Of a DNA stretch of 64,000 nt, positions 1 through 7,772 are shown piece by piece. Numbering within the stretch: the first letter of the stretch is position 1; each line of letters begins with the position of its first letter. This stretch comes from Qaidamihabitans albus (GTDB lineage: Bacteria; Actinomycetota; Actinomycetes; Mycobacteriales; Pseudonocardiaceae), in assembly GCF_016464705.1 (NCBI RefSeq), contig NZ_JAEHOB010000006.1, forward strand, positions 186,001 through 250,000, in the 5' to 3' direction. The translations under genes were made by a program, and so were the position numbers. The notes below the pieces were generated by a model, which ran no database searches, had not been told where the DNA came from, and was given only the letters and a program-made list of their open reading frames with translations.

Positions 1-4
1 CGGA

Positions 5-388
5 TCAACCCTCGATAATGCGTTGGTAGGCCTCCGAATCGAGCAGCCCCTCGACGGCGGCCGGATCGTCCGGCCGGACCTCGATGAGCCAGCCCTCGCC
101 GTAGGGGTCGCTGTTGATCAGCTCCGGCGAGTCGCCGACGGCGGTGTTGACCGCGACGACCTCGCCGTCCAGCGGCGCGAACAGCTCGGACACGCTCTTG
201 GTCGACTCTACCTCGCCGAAGACGTCACCGGCGTCGAGCCGGCGGCCCTCGTCGGGCAGGTCGACGAACACCACGTCGCCAAGCTGGTCCTGCGCGTACT
301 CGGTGATGCCCACGCGCACCGTGCCGGCCTCGCGGACGGCGACCCACTCGTGCTCCTCGGTGTAGCGCAGCTCCTCCGGAGTCGACAA
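5..388 (-). CDS. gcvH: Glycine cleavage system H protein
   Basis: This is the lipoyl carrier of the glycine cleavage complex, shuttling the aminomethyl group between the P, T and L proteins in the cytoplasm. The 127-residue product has the usual family length. The lipoylation loop reads ESTKSVSE with the acceptor lysine at residue 64, and the N-terminus (YTEEHEWV) is typical. I chose a TTG start because a purine-rich GGAAAGGGG lies just upstream and the protein then begins where GcvH proteins normally do; the open frame extends further up but without family sequence. A phosphatidyltransferase gene lies 59 bp upstream on the same strand, as in mycobacteria, where pgsA2 and gcvH are near neighbours. 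Confidence 0.95.
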   Translation of the reverse strand: MSTPEELRYTEEHEWVAVREAGTVRVGITEYAQDQLGDVVFVDLPDEGRRLDAGDVFGEVESTKSVSELFAPLDGEVVAVNTAVGDSPELINSDPYGEGWLIEVRPDDPAAVEGLLDSEAYQRIIEG

Positions 389-447
389 CCCCGTTCCCCT
401 TTCCTGCTCGTCACGCGGCTCTCGTGCTTGCGCGCATCCTCGCACAA

Positions 448-1098
448 CTAGCCCGGGGTCGTGGCGCGCGAGCGGGGCACGACCGCCCGGACGGTCTGCA
501 GCACGTAGAGCGCACCGGACCAGAGGTACAGCGCGCCGCCCCACAGCGTGAACGCGTACGCGAACGGGCGGGCGATCTCGGCCGCGGTGGAGTCCCCCTG
601 GGTGAGCAGCAGCAGCGGGAAGGCGTACATGAGGTTGAACGTGGCGCCCTTGCCGATGTAGCTGACCTCCGGGGGCGCGAAGCGGTACCGGCGCAGCACC
701 AGCAGGCTCAGGCCCACGATCAGCTCACGGCCGAGCAGCGCCGCGACCACCCACCACGGCACGATCTCGCGGAAGAGGAACGCGACGAGCGTGGCGACGA
801 TGTAGAGCCGGTCGGCGGCCGGGTCGAGCAACTGCCCGAGGCGGCTGGTCTGGTCGAGCCAGCGGGCGAGCTTGCCGTCCAGCCAGTCGGTGAGGGCGCT
901 GACCACCAGCACCACGATCGCCCAGCCGTCCTCCTGCGGGCCGAGCAGCAGCCACAGGAACAGCGGCACCCCGGCCAGCCGGAGGATCGACAGGAGGTTG
1001 GGCACGGTCAGCGCCTGGCGAGCCAGCGACGGTTGACCCTCGCCTGCGGCGGGCTCCGCCGCGGCCGGCTCGCCGCCGGCCGGCGCTTCGTCGCTCAC
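448..1098 (-). CDS. CDP-alcohol phosphatidyltransferase family protein
   Basis: This membrane enzyme should transfer a phosphatidyl group from CDP-diacylglycerol to an alcohol such as glycerol phosphate or inositol phosphate. The diagnostic motif D-x2-DG-x2-AR-x8-G-x3-D-x3-D is complete (DWLDGKLARW, then GQLLDPAAD) around residues 70-95. A charged Ala/Glu/Pro-rich N-terminus of about 30 residues precedes several hydrophobic helices, and 216 residues is normal for the family. The gene lies directly upstream of gcvH, resembling the mycobacterial pgsA2-gcvH neighbourhood. The alcohol substrate cannot be read from the sequence, so no symbol is given. Confidence 0.88.
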   Translation of the reverse strand: MSDEAPAGGEPAAAEPAAGEGQPSLARQALTVPNLLSILRLAGVPLFLWLLLGPQEDGWAIVVLVVSALTDWLDGKLARWLDQTSRLGQLLDPAADRLYIVATLVAFLFREIVPWWVVAALLGRELIVGLSLLVLRRYRFAPPEVSYIGKGATFNLMYAFPLLLLTQGDSTAAEIARPFAYAFTLWGGALYLWSGALYVLQTVRAVVPRSRATTPG

Positions 1099-1132
1099 CC
1101 ACTCACCGTATCCGTTCCGGCGGCAGGGCGGC

Positions 1133-1360
1133 TCACCTGGCGCGCCGGTAGCTCCAGCCCCTGCGCCGGAGATCCGCGCCGGTCAGCGCCTGCGGGCGGC
1201 CGTGGTTGTCCGTGCCCATCCAGCGGGGCCTGCCCGAACCGCTCTCGAGTACGTACGGCCGGCCCTGGCTCCAGACGACGGTGCACGGCGTCGTCGGCGG
1301 ACTGGCCGGGCCTGTGGACGCGGGGGAATCGGTGCCGTCTTCGTCTTCTTCGGTACTCAT
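1133..1360 (-). CDS. Small conserved hypothetical protein
   Basis: A 75-residue protein of unknown function. It starts with an acidic, low-complexity stretch (MSTEEDEDG) and ends in a compact basic, tryptophan-containing domain (RPRWMGTDNHGRPQ, then RRRGWSYRR) that resembles short actinobacterial proteins of no known role. The open frame continues upstream, but the internal ATG at the acidic N-terminus is preferred because the upstream part looks non-coding. The gene ends 34 bp before the phosphatidyltransferase start and could be cotranscribed with it. No signal peptide or membrane segment is visible. Confidence 0.6.
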   Translation of the reverse strand: MSTEEDEDGTDSPASTGPASPPTTPCTVVWSQGRPYVLESGSGRPRWMGTDNHGRPQALTGADLRRRGWSYRRAR

Positions 1361-1604
1361 CGCTCTCAGTGCTCGAATCCGGTGGTTTGTCGTCGGGTTA
1401 CCAGTAGGCGTGGCGCTACACATCGGGGCGTGGTCGCACTCACCGGGAACATCGGTTCGTACACCTGAACCGTTAACCCACAACGCACGGCTTTCACCCG
1501 GGTGGCGTCAGCCGGCGAGCGACGCCTGCTCAGGTATCGTCCACAGTGGACTCGAACACTTCGGCCTTTGGCTACCCTCCGTAGCCGACGGCCGTGGCGG
1601 GCTG
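1361..1604. other. Intergenic region, 244 bp, no gene seen
   Basis: This gap separates the small hypothetical gene from the 3' end of the acyl-CoA synthetase gene, both on the minus strand. It should hold the promoter of the downstream genes. I see no convincing tRNA, riboswitch or small coding sequence. Short dyads occur but none is strong. A TTCGAGTC-like stretch resembles a tRNA T loop but lacks the rest of a cloverleaf. Confidence 0.5.
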
Positions 1605-3317
1605 TCAGCCCTTGAGCCCGGGAAAGTCCTCCTCGCGGAACTCGGCGGGCTGGCGGGTCTCGGCGGTCGCCTCCTCCTTGCCGCGCAGCTCGACCCTCCG
1701 GATCTTGCCGGAGATCGTCTTCGGCAGCTCGGCGAACTCGAGCCTGCGGATCCGCTTGTACGGCGCCAGGTGCTCCCGGCTGAAGGCGAGGACGCTCTCC
1801 GCGGTCGCGGCGTCCGGTTCGTACCCGTTCGCGAGGACGACGTACGCCTTGGGCACCGCGAGCCGGATCGGGTCGGGTGCGGGCACCACGGCCGCCTCGG
1901 CGACCGCCTCGTGCTCCAGCAGCACGCTCTCCAGCTCGAACGGCGAGATCCGGTAGTCGGAAGCCTTGAAGACGTCGTCGGTGCGGCCGACGTAGGTGAC
2001 GTAACCGTTCTCGTCGATCGAGCCGACGTCGCCGGTGTGGTAGTACCCGCCGGCGAACGCCGTCGCGGTCCGCTCGTCGTCGTCGGCGTAACCGACCATC
2101 AGCCCCACCGGGCGGTGCGCGAGGTCGAGGCAGATCTCGCCCTCGTCCGCGGGCTCGCCGCTGAGCGGGTCGAGCAGCGTCACCGTGAAGCCCGGCACCG
2201 CGCGCCCCATGGAACCGGGCTTGACGTGCTGCCCCGGCGTGTTGGCGATCTGCACGCTGGTCTCGGTCTGGCCGAAGCCGTCGCGGATGGTCACCCCCCA
2301 CGCCTTCGCGACCTGCTCGATCACCTCCGGGTTGAGCGGCTCTCCCGCGCCGACGACCTTCGCCGGTGGCCGACGGAGCGCGCCGAGGTCGGACTGGATG
2401 AGCATCCGCCAGACGGTGGGCGGCGCGCAGAAGCTGGTGATCCCGCAGCGGTCCATCTGCGCCAGCAGTGCCCCCGCGTCGAACCGGGAGAAGTTGTACA
2501 GGAACACCGTCGCCTCGGCGTTCCACGGCGCGAAGACGTTGCTCCACGCGTGCTTCGCCCAGCCGGGCGAGGAGATGTTGAGGTGCACGTCGCCCGGTTC
2601 GAGACCGATCCAGTACATCGTCGAGAGGTGCCCGACCGGGTAGGACGTGTGCGTGTGCTGCACCAGCTTCGGCTGCGCCGTGGTGCCGGAGGTGAAGTAC
2701 AGCAGGAGCGGGTCGGTGGCCGGGGTCGGACCGTCCGGCGTGAACTCCGCGGGCGCGGAGTAGGCGTCGGCGAAGGGCAGCCAGCCCTCGACCGGCTCGC
2801 CCACCGCGATCCGGGTGTAGTCGCCGGGGACGTCGGCGAACTTCGCGGCGTCCGCCGAGCGGATCACCACGTGCCGCGCGGCTCCCCGGTCGACCCGGTC
2901 GCGCAGGTCGGCCGGGCCGAGCAGCGTCGAGGCCGGGATGATCACCGCGCCCAGCTTGATCGCGGCGAGGATGGTCTCCCACAGCTCGCCCTGGTTGCCC
3001 AGCATGAGGATCAGCCGATCGCCCCGGCCCACGCCTCGCGCCCGGAGCCAGTTCGCAACCTGGTTCGACCTGCCGGCCATCTCCGGGAACGTCCAGCGGC
3101 TCTCCGAGCCGTCCTCCTCGACGATCCAGAGCGCGTAGCGTTCGGCGTTGGCGGGGTCGCGTGCGATCCGGTCGAACCAGTCCAGCGCCCAGTTGAACTC
3201 CGTGAACTCCGGCCACGTGAAGTCCCGGTACGCGGTGTCGTAGTCCTCGCGGTGCGCGAGCAGGTAGTCCCGCGCCTCGCGGAACCTGTCGTACACGGAT
3301 GCGGCGCCGTCGCTCAC
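1605..3317 (-). CDS. Acyl-CoA synthetase (AMP-forming), medium-chain type
   Basis: The enzyme should activate a fatty or aromatic acid to its acyl-CoA with ATP, through an acyl-adenylate. The 570-residue protein carries the P-loop core YFTSGTT near residue 210, the GFGQTET adenylate motif, and near the C-terminus LPKTISGKIRR with the catalytic lysine. GTG is chosen as start because a strong GAGGAGAAG ribosome site lies directly upstream, and it follows the stop of the enoyl-CoA hydratase gene by 22 bp, so the two form an operon. The pairing suggests activation and beta-oxidation of a carboxylic acid. The overall sequence is like ACSM/benzoate-CoA-ligase-type enzymes; the substrate is not readable. 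Confidence 0.9.
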   Translation of the reverse strand: MSDGAASVYDRFREARDYLLAHREDYDTAYRDFTWPEFTEFNWALDWFDRIARDPANAERYALWIVEEDGSESRWTFPEMAGRSNQVANWLRARGVGRGDRLILMLGNQGELWETILAAIKLGAVIIPASTLLGPADLRDRVDRGAARHVVIRSADAAKFADVPGDYTRIAVGEPVEGWLPFADAYSAPAEFTPDGPTPATDPLLLYFTSGTTAQPKLVQHTHTSYPVGHLSTMYWIGLEPGDVHLNISSPGWAKHAWSNVFAPWNAEATVFLYNFSRFDAGALLAQMDRCGITSFCAPPTVWRMLIQSDLGALRRPPAKVVGAGEPLNPEVIEQVAKAWGVTIRDGFGQTETSVQIANTPGQHVKPGSMGRAVPGFTVTLLDPLSGEPADEGEICLDLAHRPVGLMVGYADDDERTATAFAGGYYHTGDVGSIDENGYVTYVGRTDDVFKASDYRISPFELESVLLEHEAVAEAAVVPAPDPIRLAVPKAYVVLANGYEPDAATAESVLAFSREHLAPYKRIRRLEFAELPKTISGKIRRVELRGKEEATAETRQPAEFREEDFPGLKG

Positions 3318-3339
3318 GTTCTTCTCCTCAGTGCTCGTC

Positions 3340-4182
3340 TCACTCGCCCTGGAACCGAGGGTCCCGCCGTTCCATGAATGCTTGTACCGCCTCCTGGAGA
3401 TCCTTGCTCGGCAGAAACGCCGAGTTCCACGCAGCGACGTAGCGCAGCCCGGCGGCGACCTGCTGCTCGGTGTTGACGGACAGTACGTCCTTGACCCCCT
3501 GCACGACGAGGGGCGGGTTGGCGGCGATCTCGGCGGCCAGCTCCCTGGCGGCCGCGAGCAGCGCGTCCTGGTCGGGGTAGACGTCGTTGACCAGGCCGAT
3601 CCGTTCCGCCCGTGCGGCGTCGATGTCACGCCCGGTGAACGCGAGCTCGCGCAGGTGCCCGTCGCCGATGATCGCGGAGAGCCGCTGCAGGCTGCCGAGG
3701 TCCGCGACGATCGCGACCTTGACCTCACGGACGCTGAACTTCGCGTCGGCGCTGGCCAGGCGGACGTCGGCGGCGCTGACGACGTCCACGCCACCGCCGA
3801 TGCACCAGCCGGACACCGCCGCGATCACCGGTTTGCGGGTCGCCGCGACGGAGGTCACCGCGTCCTGCAGCTCCCGGACCTCCCTCAGGAACCTGGTCCG
3901 CGGGCCCGCGAGCGCGTCGCCGGCGAGGTACTCGGCCCAGCCGGGCATCATCGCGGGCAGGTCGAGGCCGTAGGAGAAGTGGGCGCCGCTGCCCGTCAGT
4001 ACGATCGCCCTCACCTCCGGGTCGGCGTCCAGCGCGCCGAAGACGAGGGGCAGCTCGCGCCAGAAGTCCGGCCCCATGGCGTTGCCCTTGCTCGGCCCGA
4101 GCAACGTCACCTCGGCGACGTGCCCGGCACGTTCCACCTTGAGCGACACGAGATCCTGCAGGTTGTCCGGGGTTGCAGTCAT
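3340..4182 (-). CDS. Enoyl-CoA hydratase/isomerase family protein
   Basis: A crotonase-fold enzyme, probably hydrating enoyl-CoA esters in beta-oxidation. The oxyanion-hole segments are recognisable as HFSYGLDL and the GWCIGGGVDVV turn, followed by the ADVRLAS helix. The length of 280 residues is typical. The ATG at 4182 is preferred over the in-frame ATG nine bases upstream because AGGA then stands at a good distance. The gene is first in an operon with the acyl-CoA synthetase gene and diverges from the alpha/beta hydrolase gene, the 90-bp gap serving both. The acid residues next to the active site suggest a delta3,5-delta2,4-dienoyl-CoA isomerase-like member as an alternative. Confidence 0.88.
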   Translation of the reverse strand: MTATPDNLQDLVSLKVERAGHVAEVTLLGPSKGNAMGPDFWRELPLVFGALDADPEVRAIVLTGSGAHFSYGLDLPAMMPGWAEYLAGDALAGPRTRFLREVRELQDAVTSVAATRKPVIAAVSGWCIGGGVDVVSAADVRLASADAKFSVREVKVAIVADLGSLQRLSAIIGDGHLRELAFTGRDIDAARAERIGLVNDVYPDQDALLAAARELAAEIAANPPLVVQGVKDVLSVNTEQQVAAGLRYVAAWNSAFLPSKDLQEAVQAFMERRDPRFQGE

Positions 4183-4272
4183 GCCTGCCATCCTGACGTA
4201 CGCCGTTGACGGCCTGCCAGCGGCTAACCTGAGTCGAGCAGCTTCCGGCGAGCGGGAAGGGACGGTACCGCG

Positions 4273-5172
4273 ATGAGCAGCCTGCCCGCACCGAACGAGC
4301 CGTCGCAGGCTCCCGTGCCGCCGCCACCGCTGCGCGCGGCCCGCCCGATCGAGCTCGCCGGGGCCTTCGAGTACAACGGTCACCGCCTGGCCTACACCGA
4401 GCACGGCAGCGGGGACGCCGTCGTGGTCCTCGCCCACGGCATCATGTTCACCCGGCGGATGCACACTCCGCTGGCCCGTGAGCTGGCCGCCGAGGGCTAC
4501 CGCGCGGTGACGCTCGACCTGCTCGGGCACGGCGAGTCGGACCGGCCGACGGAGTCCTGGGAGTACTCCATGCCCGCGTTCGCCGAGCAGACGGTGGCGC
4601 TGCTGGATCACCTCGGGGTCGAGCGCGCCGTGGTCGGCGGCACATCACTGGGCGCGAACGTCTCGCTGGAGGTGGGCGTCTCAGCACCCGAGCGGCTGCG
4701 CGGCATCATCGTCGAGATGCCGGTGCTGGACAACGCCATCGTCGCCGGGCTGCTGACCTTCGGGCCGCTGCTGTTCGCCGCCCGGTTCGTGCCGCTCACC
4801 GTGGAGGCCGTCGCCGCGCTCGCCCGGCTCGTTCCGCACGGCAACCAGTGGGTCGACGTCGTGACCGACACCCTCGAACAGCAGCCGGCGTCGATGGCGG
4901 CACTGCTGCACGGCGTGCTGTTCGGCAGGGTGGCCCCGCCGAAGTCGGTGCGGGGCCAGATCACGGTGCCCGCGCTGGTGATCGGGCACGAGCGCGACCC
5001 GATTCATCCCTTCGGCGACGCCGACACGCTCGCCGCCGACCTGCCGGACGCCGAGTTCATCCAGGCCCGCAGCCCGGTGGAGCTGCGGGCCGATCCGGCG
5101 CGGCTGACCGAGGCGATCATCGATTTCGTCCGGCGCTGCTACCCCGCCGCGCGGGGCAGGGCAGCGGGCTGA
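4273..5172 (+). CDS. Alpha/beta hydrolase
   Basis: A 299-residue alpha/beta-hydrolase-fold protein. The oxyanion segment is LAHGIMF, and the nucleophile elbow GGTSLGAN places the serine at residue 125. The acid is probably the aspartate in GHERDPIHPF. At the position where a catalytic histidine is expected the sequence reads ARSPVELRADP, with no histidine, so the triad looks incomplete or rearranged. No signal peptide is visible; the N-terminus is proline-rich. Its start (GGGAAGGGACGG upstream of ATG) faces the enoyl-CoA hydratase gene. The substrate is unknown and catalytic activity uncertain. Confidence 0.85.
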   Translation: MSSLPAPNEPSQAPVPPPPLRAARPIELAGAFEYNGHRLAYTEHGSGDAVVVLAHGIMFTRRMHTPLARELAAEGYRAVTLDLLGHGESDRPTESWEYSMPAFAEQTVALLDHLGVERAVVGGTSLGANVSLEVGVSAPERLRGIIVEMPVLDNAIVAGLLTFGPLLFAARFVPLTVEAVAALARLVPHGNQWVDVVTDTLEQQPASMAALLHGVLFGRVAPPKSVRGQITVPALVIGHERDPIHPFGDADTLAADLPDAEFIQARSPVELRADPARLTEAIIDFVRRCYPAARGRAAG

Positions 5173-5173
5173 A

Positions 5174-5213
5174 GGGCTGAAGGGCACTGAACGGCGCTGC
5201 GCCCTGTCAGCCC
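5174..5213. terminator. Bidirectional hairpin between convergent genes
   Basis: GGGCTGAAGGGC at the left pairs with GCCCTGTCAGCCC at the right, apart from one bulged G, leaving a loop of about 15 nt. It lies between the converging hydrolase and siroheme synthase genes, overlapping the stop codon of the latter. There is no U tract, as is common for actinobacterial terminators. The left arm is preceded by a second direct copy of GGGCTGA. Confidence 0.6.
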
Positions 5214-6451
5214 GGCGCGCTCCGCTCCTGATCGGGCGCGAGGCCGGCCACCGGCCCGATCACGGTCACCGCGGGCGGCCGGATTCCCGCCTCGGCGGCG
5301 TCGGCGCCGATCGCCTTCAGGGTCGACCGCACCACGCGCTGACCGCGCATCGTGCCGTCCTGGATCATCGCGACGGGTGTGTCCGCGGGCCGGCCGGCCT
5401 CGATGAGGGTGTCGGCGAATCGTTCGATCCGCTCGACCCCCATCATCAGCACCAGCGTGCCGCGCAGCCGCCCCAGTGCGTCCCAGTCGACCAGCGACTG
5501 CTCGTGTCCGGGCGGGACGTGCCCGGACACCACGACCACCTCGTGCGCCACCCCGCGGTGCGTCACCGGTACGTCGGCGACCGCCGGGACGGCGAAGGCG
5601 CTGGTGATGCCCGGCACGATGGTCACCGGCACGCCCGCCTCCGCGCACGCCAGCACCTCTTCGAAGCCGCGGCCGAACACGTACGGGTCGCCGCCCTTGA
5701 GCCGGACGACGAACCTGCCCGCCCTCGCGTTGTCGATCAGCGCGGCGTTGATCACTTCCTGGCTGGCGGCGCGGCCGTACGGGATCTTCGCGGCGTCGAT
5801 CACCTCGACGTGCGGCGGCAGCTCGTCCAGCAGTTCCCGCGGGGCCAGCCGGTCGACCACCACGACATCGGCCCTGGCCAGCATGCGGCGGCCGCGCACG
5901 GTGATGAGCTCGGGGTCACCGGGGCCGCCGCCGACCAGCGCGACACCGGCCGGTTCCCCGGACTCGCCAGGGTCCTCACCGGGGTCGGCGATCACGCCCG
6001 AGTGCAGACCGTCCAGCAGGTTGTCCCGGACGGTGGCGGAGCGTCGGTGCGTACCGCCGGAGAGCACACCCACCAGCAGGTTGTCGTACTCCCCCGAGGC
6101 CGGGGTGACGGCACTGCCCGCGAAACCGGCGTCGGCGCGCACGCAGAACACCCGCTCCCGTTCGGCCTCGGCGCAGACCGCGGCGTTGACGTCCGGGGCG
6201 TCCGTGCAGGCGAGGGCGTACCACGCACCGGTCAGATCACCGTCGGTGTAGCGGCGCTCGTGCCAGGTGATCTCGCCCGCGTCCGCCATCGCGCTCACCG
6301 ACGGTGTGGTGTGCGGCGAGACGAGCTCGACCGCGGCGCCCGCGCCGACCAGCCGGGGCAGCCGCCGCTGGGCGACCGTGCCGCCGCCCACCACGACGAC
6401 GCGCCTGCCCGTGAGGTCCAGTCCGACCAGGTAGTGATGCTCCTCCGCCAT
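5207..6451 (-). CDS. cobA: Fused siroheme synthase / uroporphyrinogen-III C-methyltransferase
   Basis: A fusion of two tetrapyrrole enzymes. Residues 1 to about 150 form the NAD-binding precorrin-2 dehydrogenase/ferrochelatase part (VVVVGGGTVAQRRL). Residues about 165 to 405 form the SAM uroporphyrinogen-III methyltransferase part, with VGGGPGDPELITVRG and RLKGGDPYVFGRG. Together they convert uroporphyrinogen III towards siroheme and cobalamin. The length of 414 residues fits actinobacterial CysG/CobA proteins. An ATG 12 bases upstream is also possible, and neither has a strong ribosome site. The gene follows the zinc-independent ribosomal operon and the ankyrin gene on the same strand with a 38-bp gap, so read-through from the Zur promoter is conceivable. 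Confidence 0.93.
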   Translation of the reverse strand: MAEEHHYLVGLDLTGRRVVVVGGGTVAQRRLPRLVGAGAAVELVSPHTTPSVSAMADAGEITWHERRYTDGDLTGAWYALACTDAPDVNAAVCAEAERERVFCVRADAGFAGSAVTPASGEYDNLLVGVLSGGTHRRSATVRDNLLDGLHSGVIADPGEDPGESGEPAGVALVGGGPGDPELITVRGRRMLARADVVVVDRLAPRELLDELPPHVEVIDAAKIPYGRAASQEVINAALIDNARAGRFVVRLKGGDPYVFGRGFEEVLACAEAGVPVTIVPGITSAFAVPAVADVPVTHRGVAHEVVVVSGHVPPGHEQSLVDWDALGRLRGTLVLMMGVERIERFADTLIEAGRPADTPVAMIQDGTMRGQRVVRSTLKAIGADAAEAGIRPPAVTVIGPVAGLAPDQERSAPG

Positions 6452-6489
6452 GCCGCCAAGCATGCCGCCCGGTGCGGGCGGGCCCGCGC

Positions 6490-6747
6490 TCAGGGTTGCA
6501 GGAAAGTGAGCAACTCCTCGTTGCCGAACATCCGGGCCGTCTCGATCGCGGACGGGTGACCGGCCTCCGGGTCGGCGCATCCCGCGAGCAGCGCTCGCAC
6601 CACGGCGGGCTCGGCCTTGAAGACGGCGCCGGCCAGCGGACTCTGTCCGCGGTCGCTGAGCCGGTTCGGATCGGCCCCGCGGGCGAGCAGAGCCTCGACC
6701 GCGTCGGCATGGCCGTGGTAGGCGGCGAGCATCACCCACCATCTCAC
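6490..6747 (-). CDS. Small ankyrin-repeat protein
   Basis: An 85-residue protein with about two ankyrin repeats: HGHADAVEALLARGADPNRL, followed by QSPLAGAVFKAEPAVVRALL. The start is GTG, supported by GAGGCGGGG upstream. It begins 12 bp after the stop of the alternative rpsR gene, so it is probably the last member of the zinc-responsive operon. Ankyrin repeats bind proteins, but the partner is not visible. It has no signal peptide. It may be a truncated relative of longer ankyrin proteins, as there is no capping repeat at either end. Confidence 0.75.
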   Translation of the reverse strand: MRWWVMLAAYHGHADAVEALLARGADPNRLSDRGQSPLAGAVFKAEPAVVRALLAGCADPEAGHPSAIETARMFGNEELLTFLQP

Positions 6748-6759
6748 GCGGTCCCCGCC

Positions 6760-7005
6760 TCAGCCGCGCTTGCCTGCCGGGTAGGGCAACAGGGCCATCT
6801 CCCTCGCGTTCTTGATCGCCACGGCGACCTGTTTCTGCTGCTGCGGGGTCAGCCCGGTCACCCGGCGGGCTCGGATCTTGCCCCGGTCGGAGATGAACTT
6901 GCGCAGCAGGTCCACGTCCTTCCAGTCGACCTCGCCGGCCCGCTCGGCGACCAGCGGATTGCGCTTGCGCCGGACCGGCCGGTCTCGGCTGCCGTTCCTC
7001 GCCAC
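6760..7005 (-). CDS. rpsR: 30S ribosomal protein S18, zinc-free paralogue
   Basis: An alternative S18 of 81 residues with the conserved [19 protein letters not shown] and [19 protein letters not shown] segments. It has no cysteine, so it is the C-minus form that replaces a zinc-binding S18 when zinc is short. The GTG at 7005 is preferred because GTGAGGAG precedes it; an upstream in-frame GTG overlaps rpsN. It starts just after the rpsN stop, in the order rpmB-rpmG-rpsN-rpsR found in other actinobacterial Zur operons. Confidence 0.95.
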   Translation of the reverse strand: MARNGSRDRPVRRKRNPLVAERAGEVDWKDVDLLRKFISDRGKIRARRVTGLTPQQQKQVAVAIKNAREMALLPYPAGKRG

Positions 7006-7013
7006 GATGCTCC

Positions 7014-7319
7014 TCACCAGCTCGACTTGGTCACGCCTGGCAGCTCCCCCCGATGCGCCAGCTCGCGCAGCCGGATGCGGGAGAGCCCGAACGCGCGGAA
7101 GTAGCCGCGCGGCCTGCCGTCAACGGCGTCCCGGTTGCGCACGCGGGTCGGGCTGGCATCACGCGGCATCGCCTGCAGTGCCGACACCGCCGTGGCCCGC
7201 TCGTCCCGGCTCGACCGGGGCGAGCGGACGACGGCCTTCAGCTCGGCCCGCCGCTGCGCATGGCGCTCGACGACCGCCAGCCGCCGGCTGTTCCGCGCGA
7301 TCTTCGACTTCTTCGCCAT
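7014..7319 (-). CDS. rpsN: 30S ribosomal protein S14, zinc-free paralogue
   Basis: A 101-residue S14 of the long C-minus type ([13 protein letters not shown], and [20 protein letters not shown] near the C-terminus). It lacks the CxxC pairs of the short zinc-binding form. The start codon shares one base with the rpmG stop (TGATG), implying translational coupling. Its incorporation would free zinc from ribosomes under Zur derepression; this role is known for the family and inferred here from the operon and the upstream Zur-like box. Confidence 0.96.
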   Translation of the reverse strand: MAKKSKIARNSRRLAVVERHAQRRAELKAVVRSPRSSRDERATAVSALQAMPRDASPTRVRNRDAVDGRPRGYFRAFGLSRIRLRELAHRGELPGVTKSSW

Positions 7320-7483
7320 CAGCGTTCCTCCCGGAACTCGACGTGCCTGCGCACCACCGGCTCGAACTTGCGGAGCACGATCCGGTCGGGATCGTTGCGG
7401 CGGTTCTTCCTGGTCACATAGGTGTAGCCGGTGCCGGCCGTGGACCGGAGCTTGATGATCGGCCGGATCTCGTTGCGCGCCAT
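7319..7483 (-). CDS. rpmG: 50S ribosomal protein L33, zinc-free paralogue
   Basis: A 54-residue L33 with the family core [20 protein letters not shown] and a C-terminus [12 protein letters not shown]. No cysteines are present, which marks the zinc-independent form. Both ends overlap neighbours by one base: the ATG with the rpmB stop, and the stop with the rpsN ATG. Tight coupling of all four alternative ribosomal genes is therefore seen directly. Confidence 0.96.
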   Translation of the reverse strand: MARNEIRPIIKLRSTAGTGYTYVTRKNRRNDPDRIVLRKFEPVVRRHVEFREER

Positions 7484-7722
7484 CAGAGCTTGACCCCGTT
7501 CGCCCGCAGCTCCGCGACGACGGCGTCGATCCCGCGCTTGTCGATCGTCTTCATGCCCTTCTTCACCGAGACCCGCAGCCGCACCCAGCGGCCCTGGCTC
7601 GGCACCCAGTACCTGCGGGTCTGCAGGTTGGGTTCCCAGCGCCGCGAGGTGCGCCGGTGCGAATGCGAGACCTGCTTGCCGTACCCCGGCCGGCGGCCGG
7701 TGACCTGGCACACGGCTGTCAC
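7483..7722 (-). CDS. rpmB: 50S ribosomal protein L28, alternative paralogue
   Basis: The first gene of the alternative ribosomal operon, 79 residues, starting [16 protein letters not shown] and continuing with [16 protein letters not shown]. The GTG at 7722 is chosen because GAGGGGGCAG immediately precedes it and L28 proteins begin at this point. Only one cysteine remains (in AVCQVTG), so a four-cysteine zinc site is absent. The start lies 17 bp from the Zur-like box shared with the divergent mrf-like gene. Confidence 0.95.
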   Translation of the reverse strand: MTAVCQVTGRRPGYGKQVSHSHRRTSRRWEPNLQTRRYWVPSQGRWVRLRVSVKKGMKTIDKRGIDAVVAELRANGVKL

Positions 7723-7738
7723 CTGCCCCCTCAATTGA

Positions 7739-7760
7739 TATTGATTGTCATTTTCATTTA
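7739..7760. promoter_or_regulatory. Zur-like operator and divergent promoter
   Basis: The core TGATTGTCATTTTCA fits the actinobacterial Zur pattern TGAAAATnATTTTCA: the right half is perfect and the left half is TGATTGT. It lies in the only AT-rich stretch here, between rpmB on the left and the mrf-like gene on the right. TAGAAT at 7759-7764 looks like a -10 element for the rightward gene and would place its transcript start at or next to the GTG at 7773, giving a leaderless message. Zur bound with zinc should block both directions. Confidence 0.75.
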
Positions 7761-7772
7761 GAATACACGGCC

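Noticed and set aside
1521-1600. A stretch with TTCGAGTC resembling a tRNA T loop on the minus strand
   Set aside because: The stem next to it has only four pairs, no acceptor or anticodon arm can be built and the position is between protein genes.
1206-3377. 723-codon open frame opposite the acyl-CoA synthetase gene
   Set aside because: It has the Arg/Gly/Pro-rich, motif-free composition of an antisense frame in high-GC DNA; the opposite strand is a clear family member.
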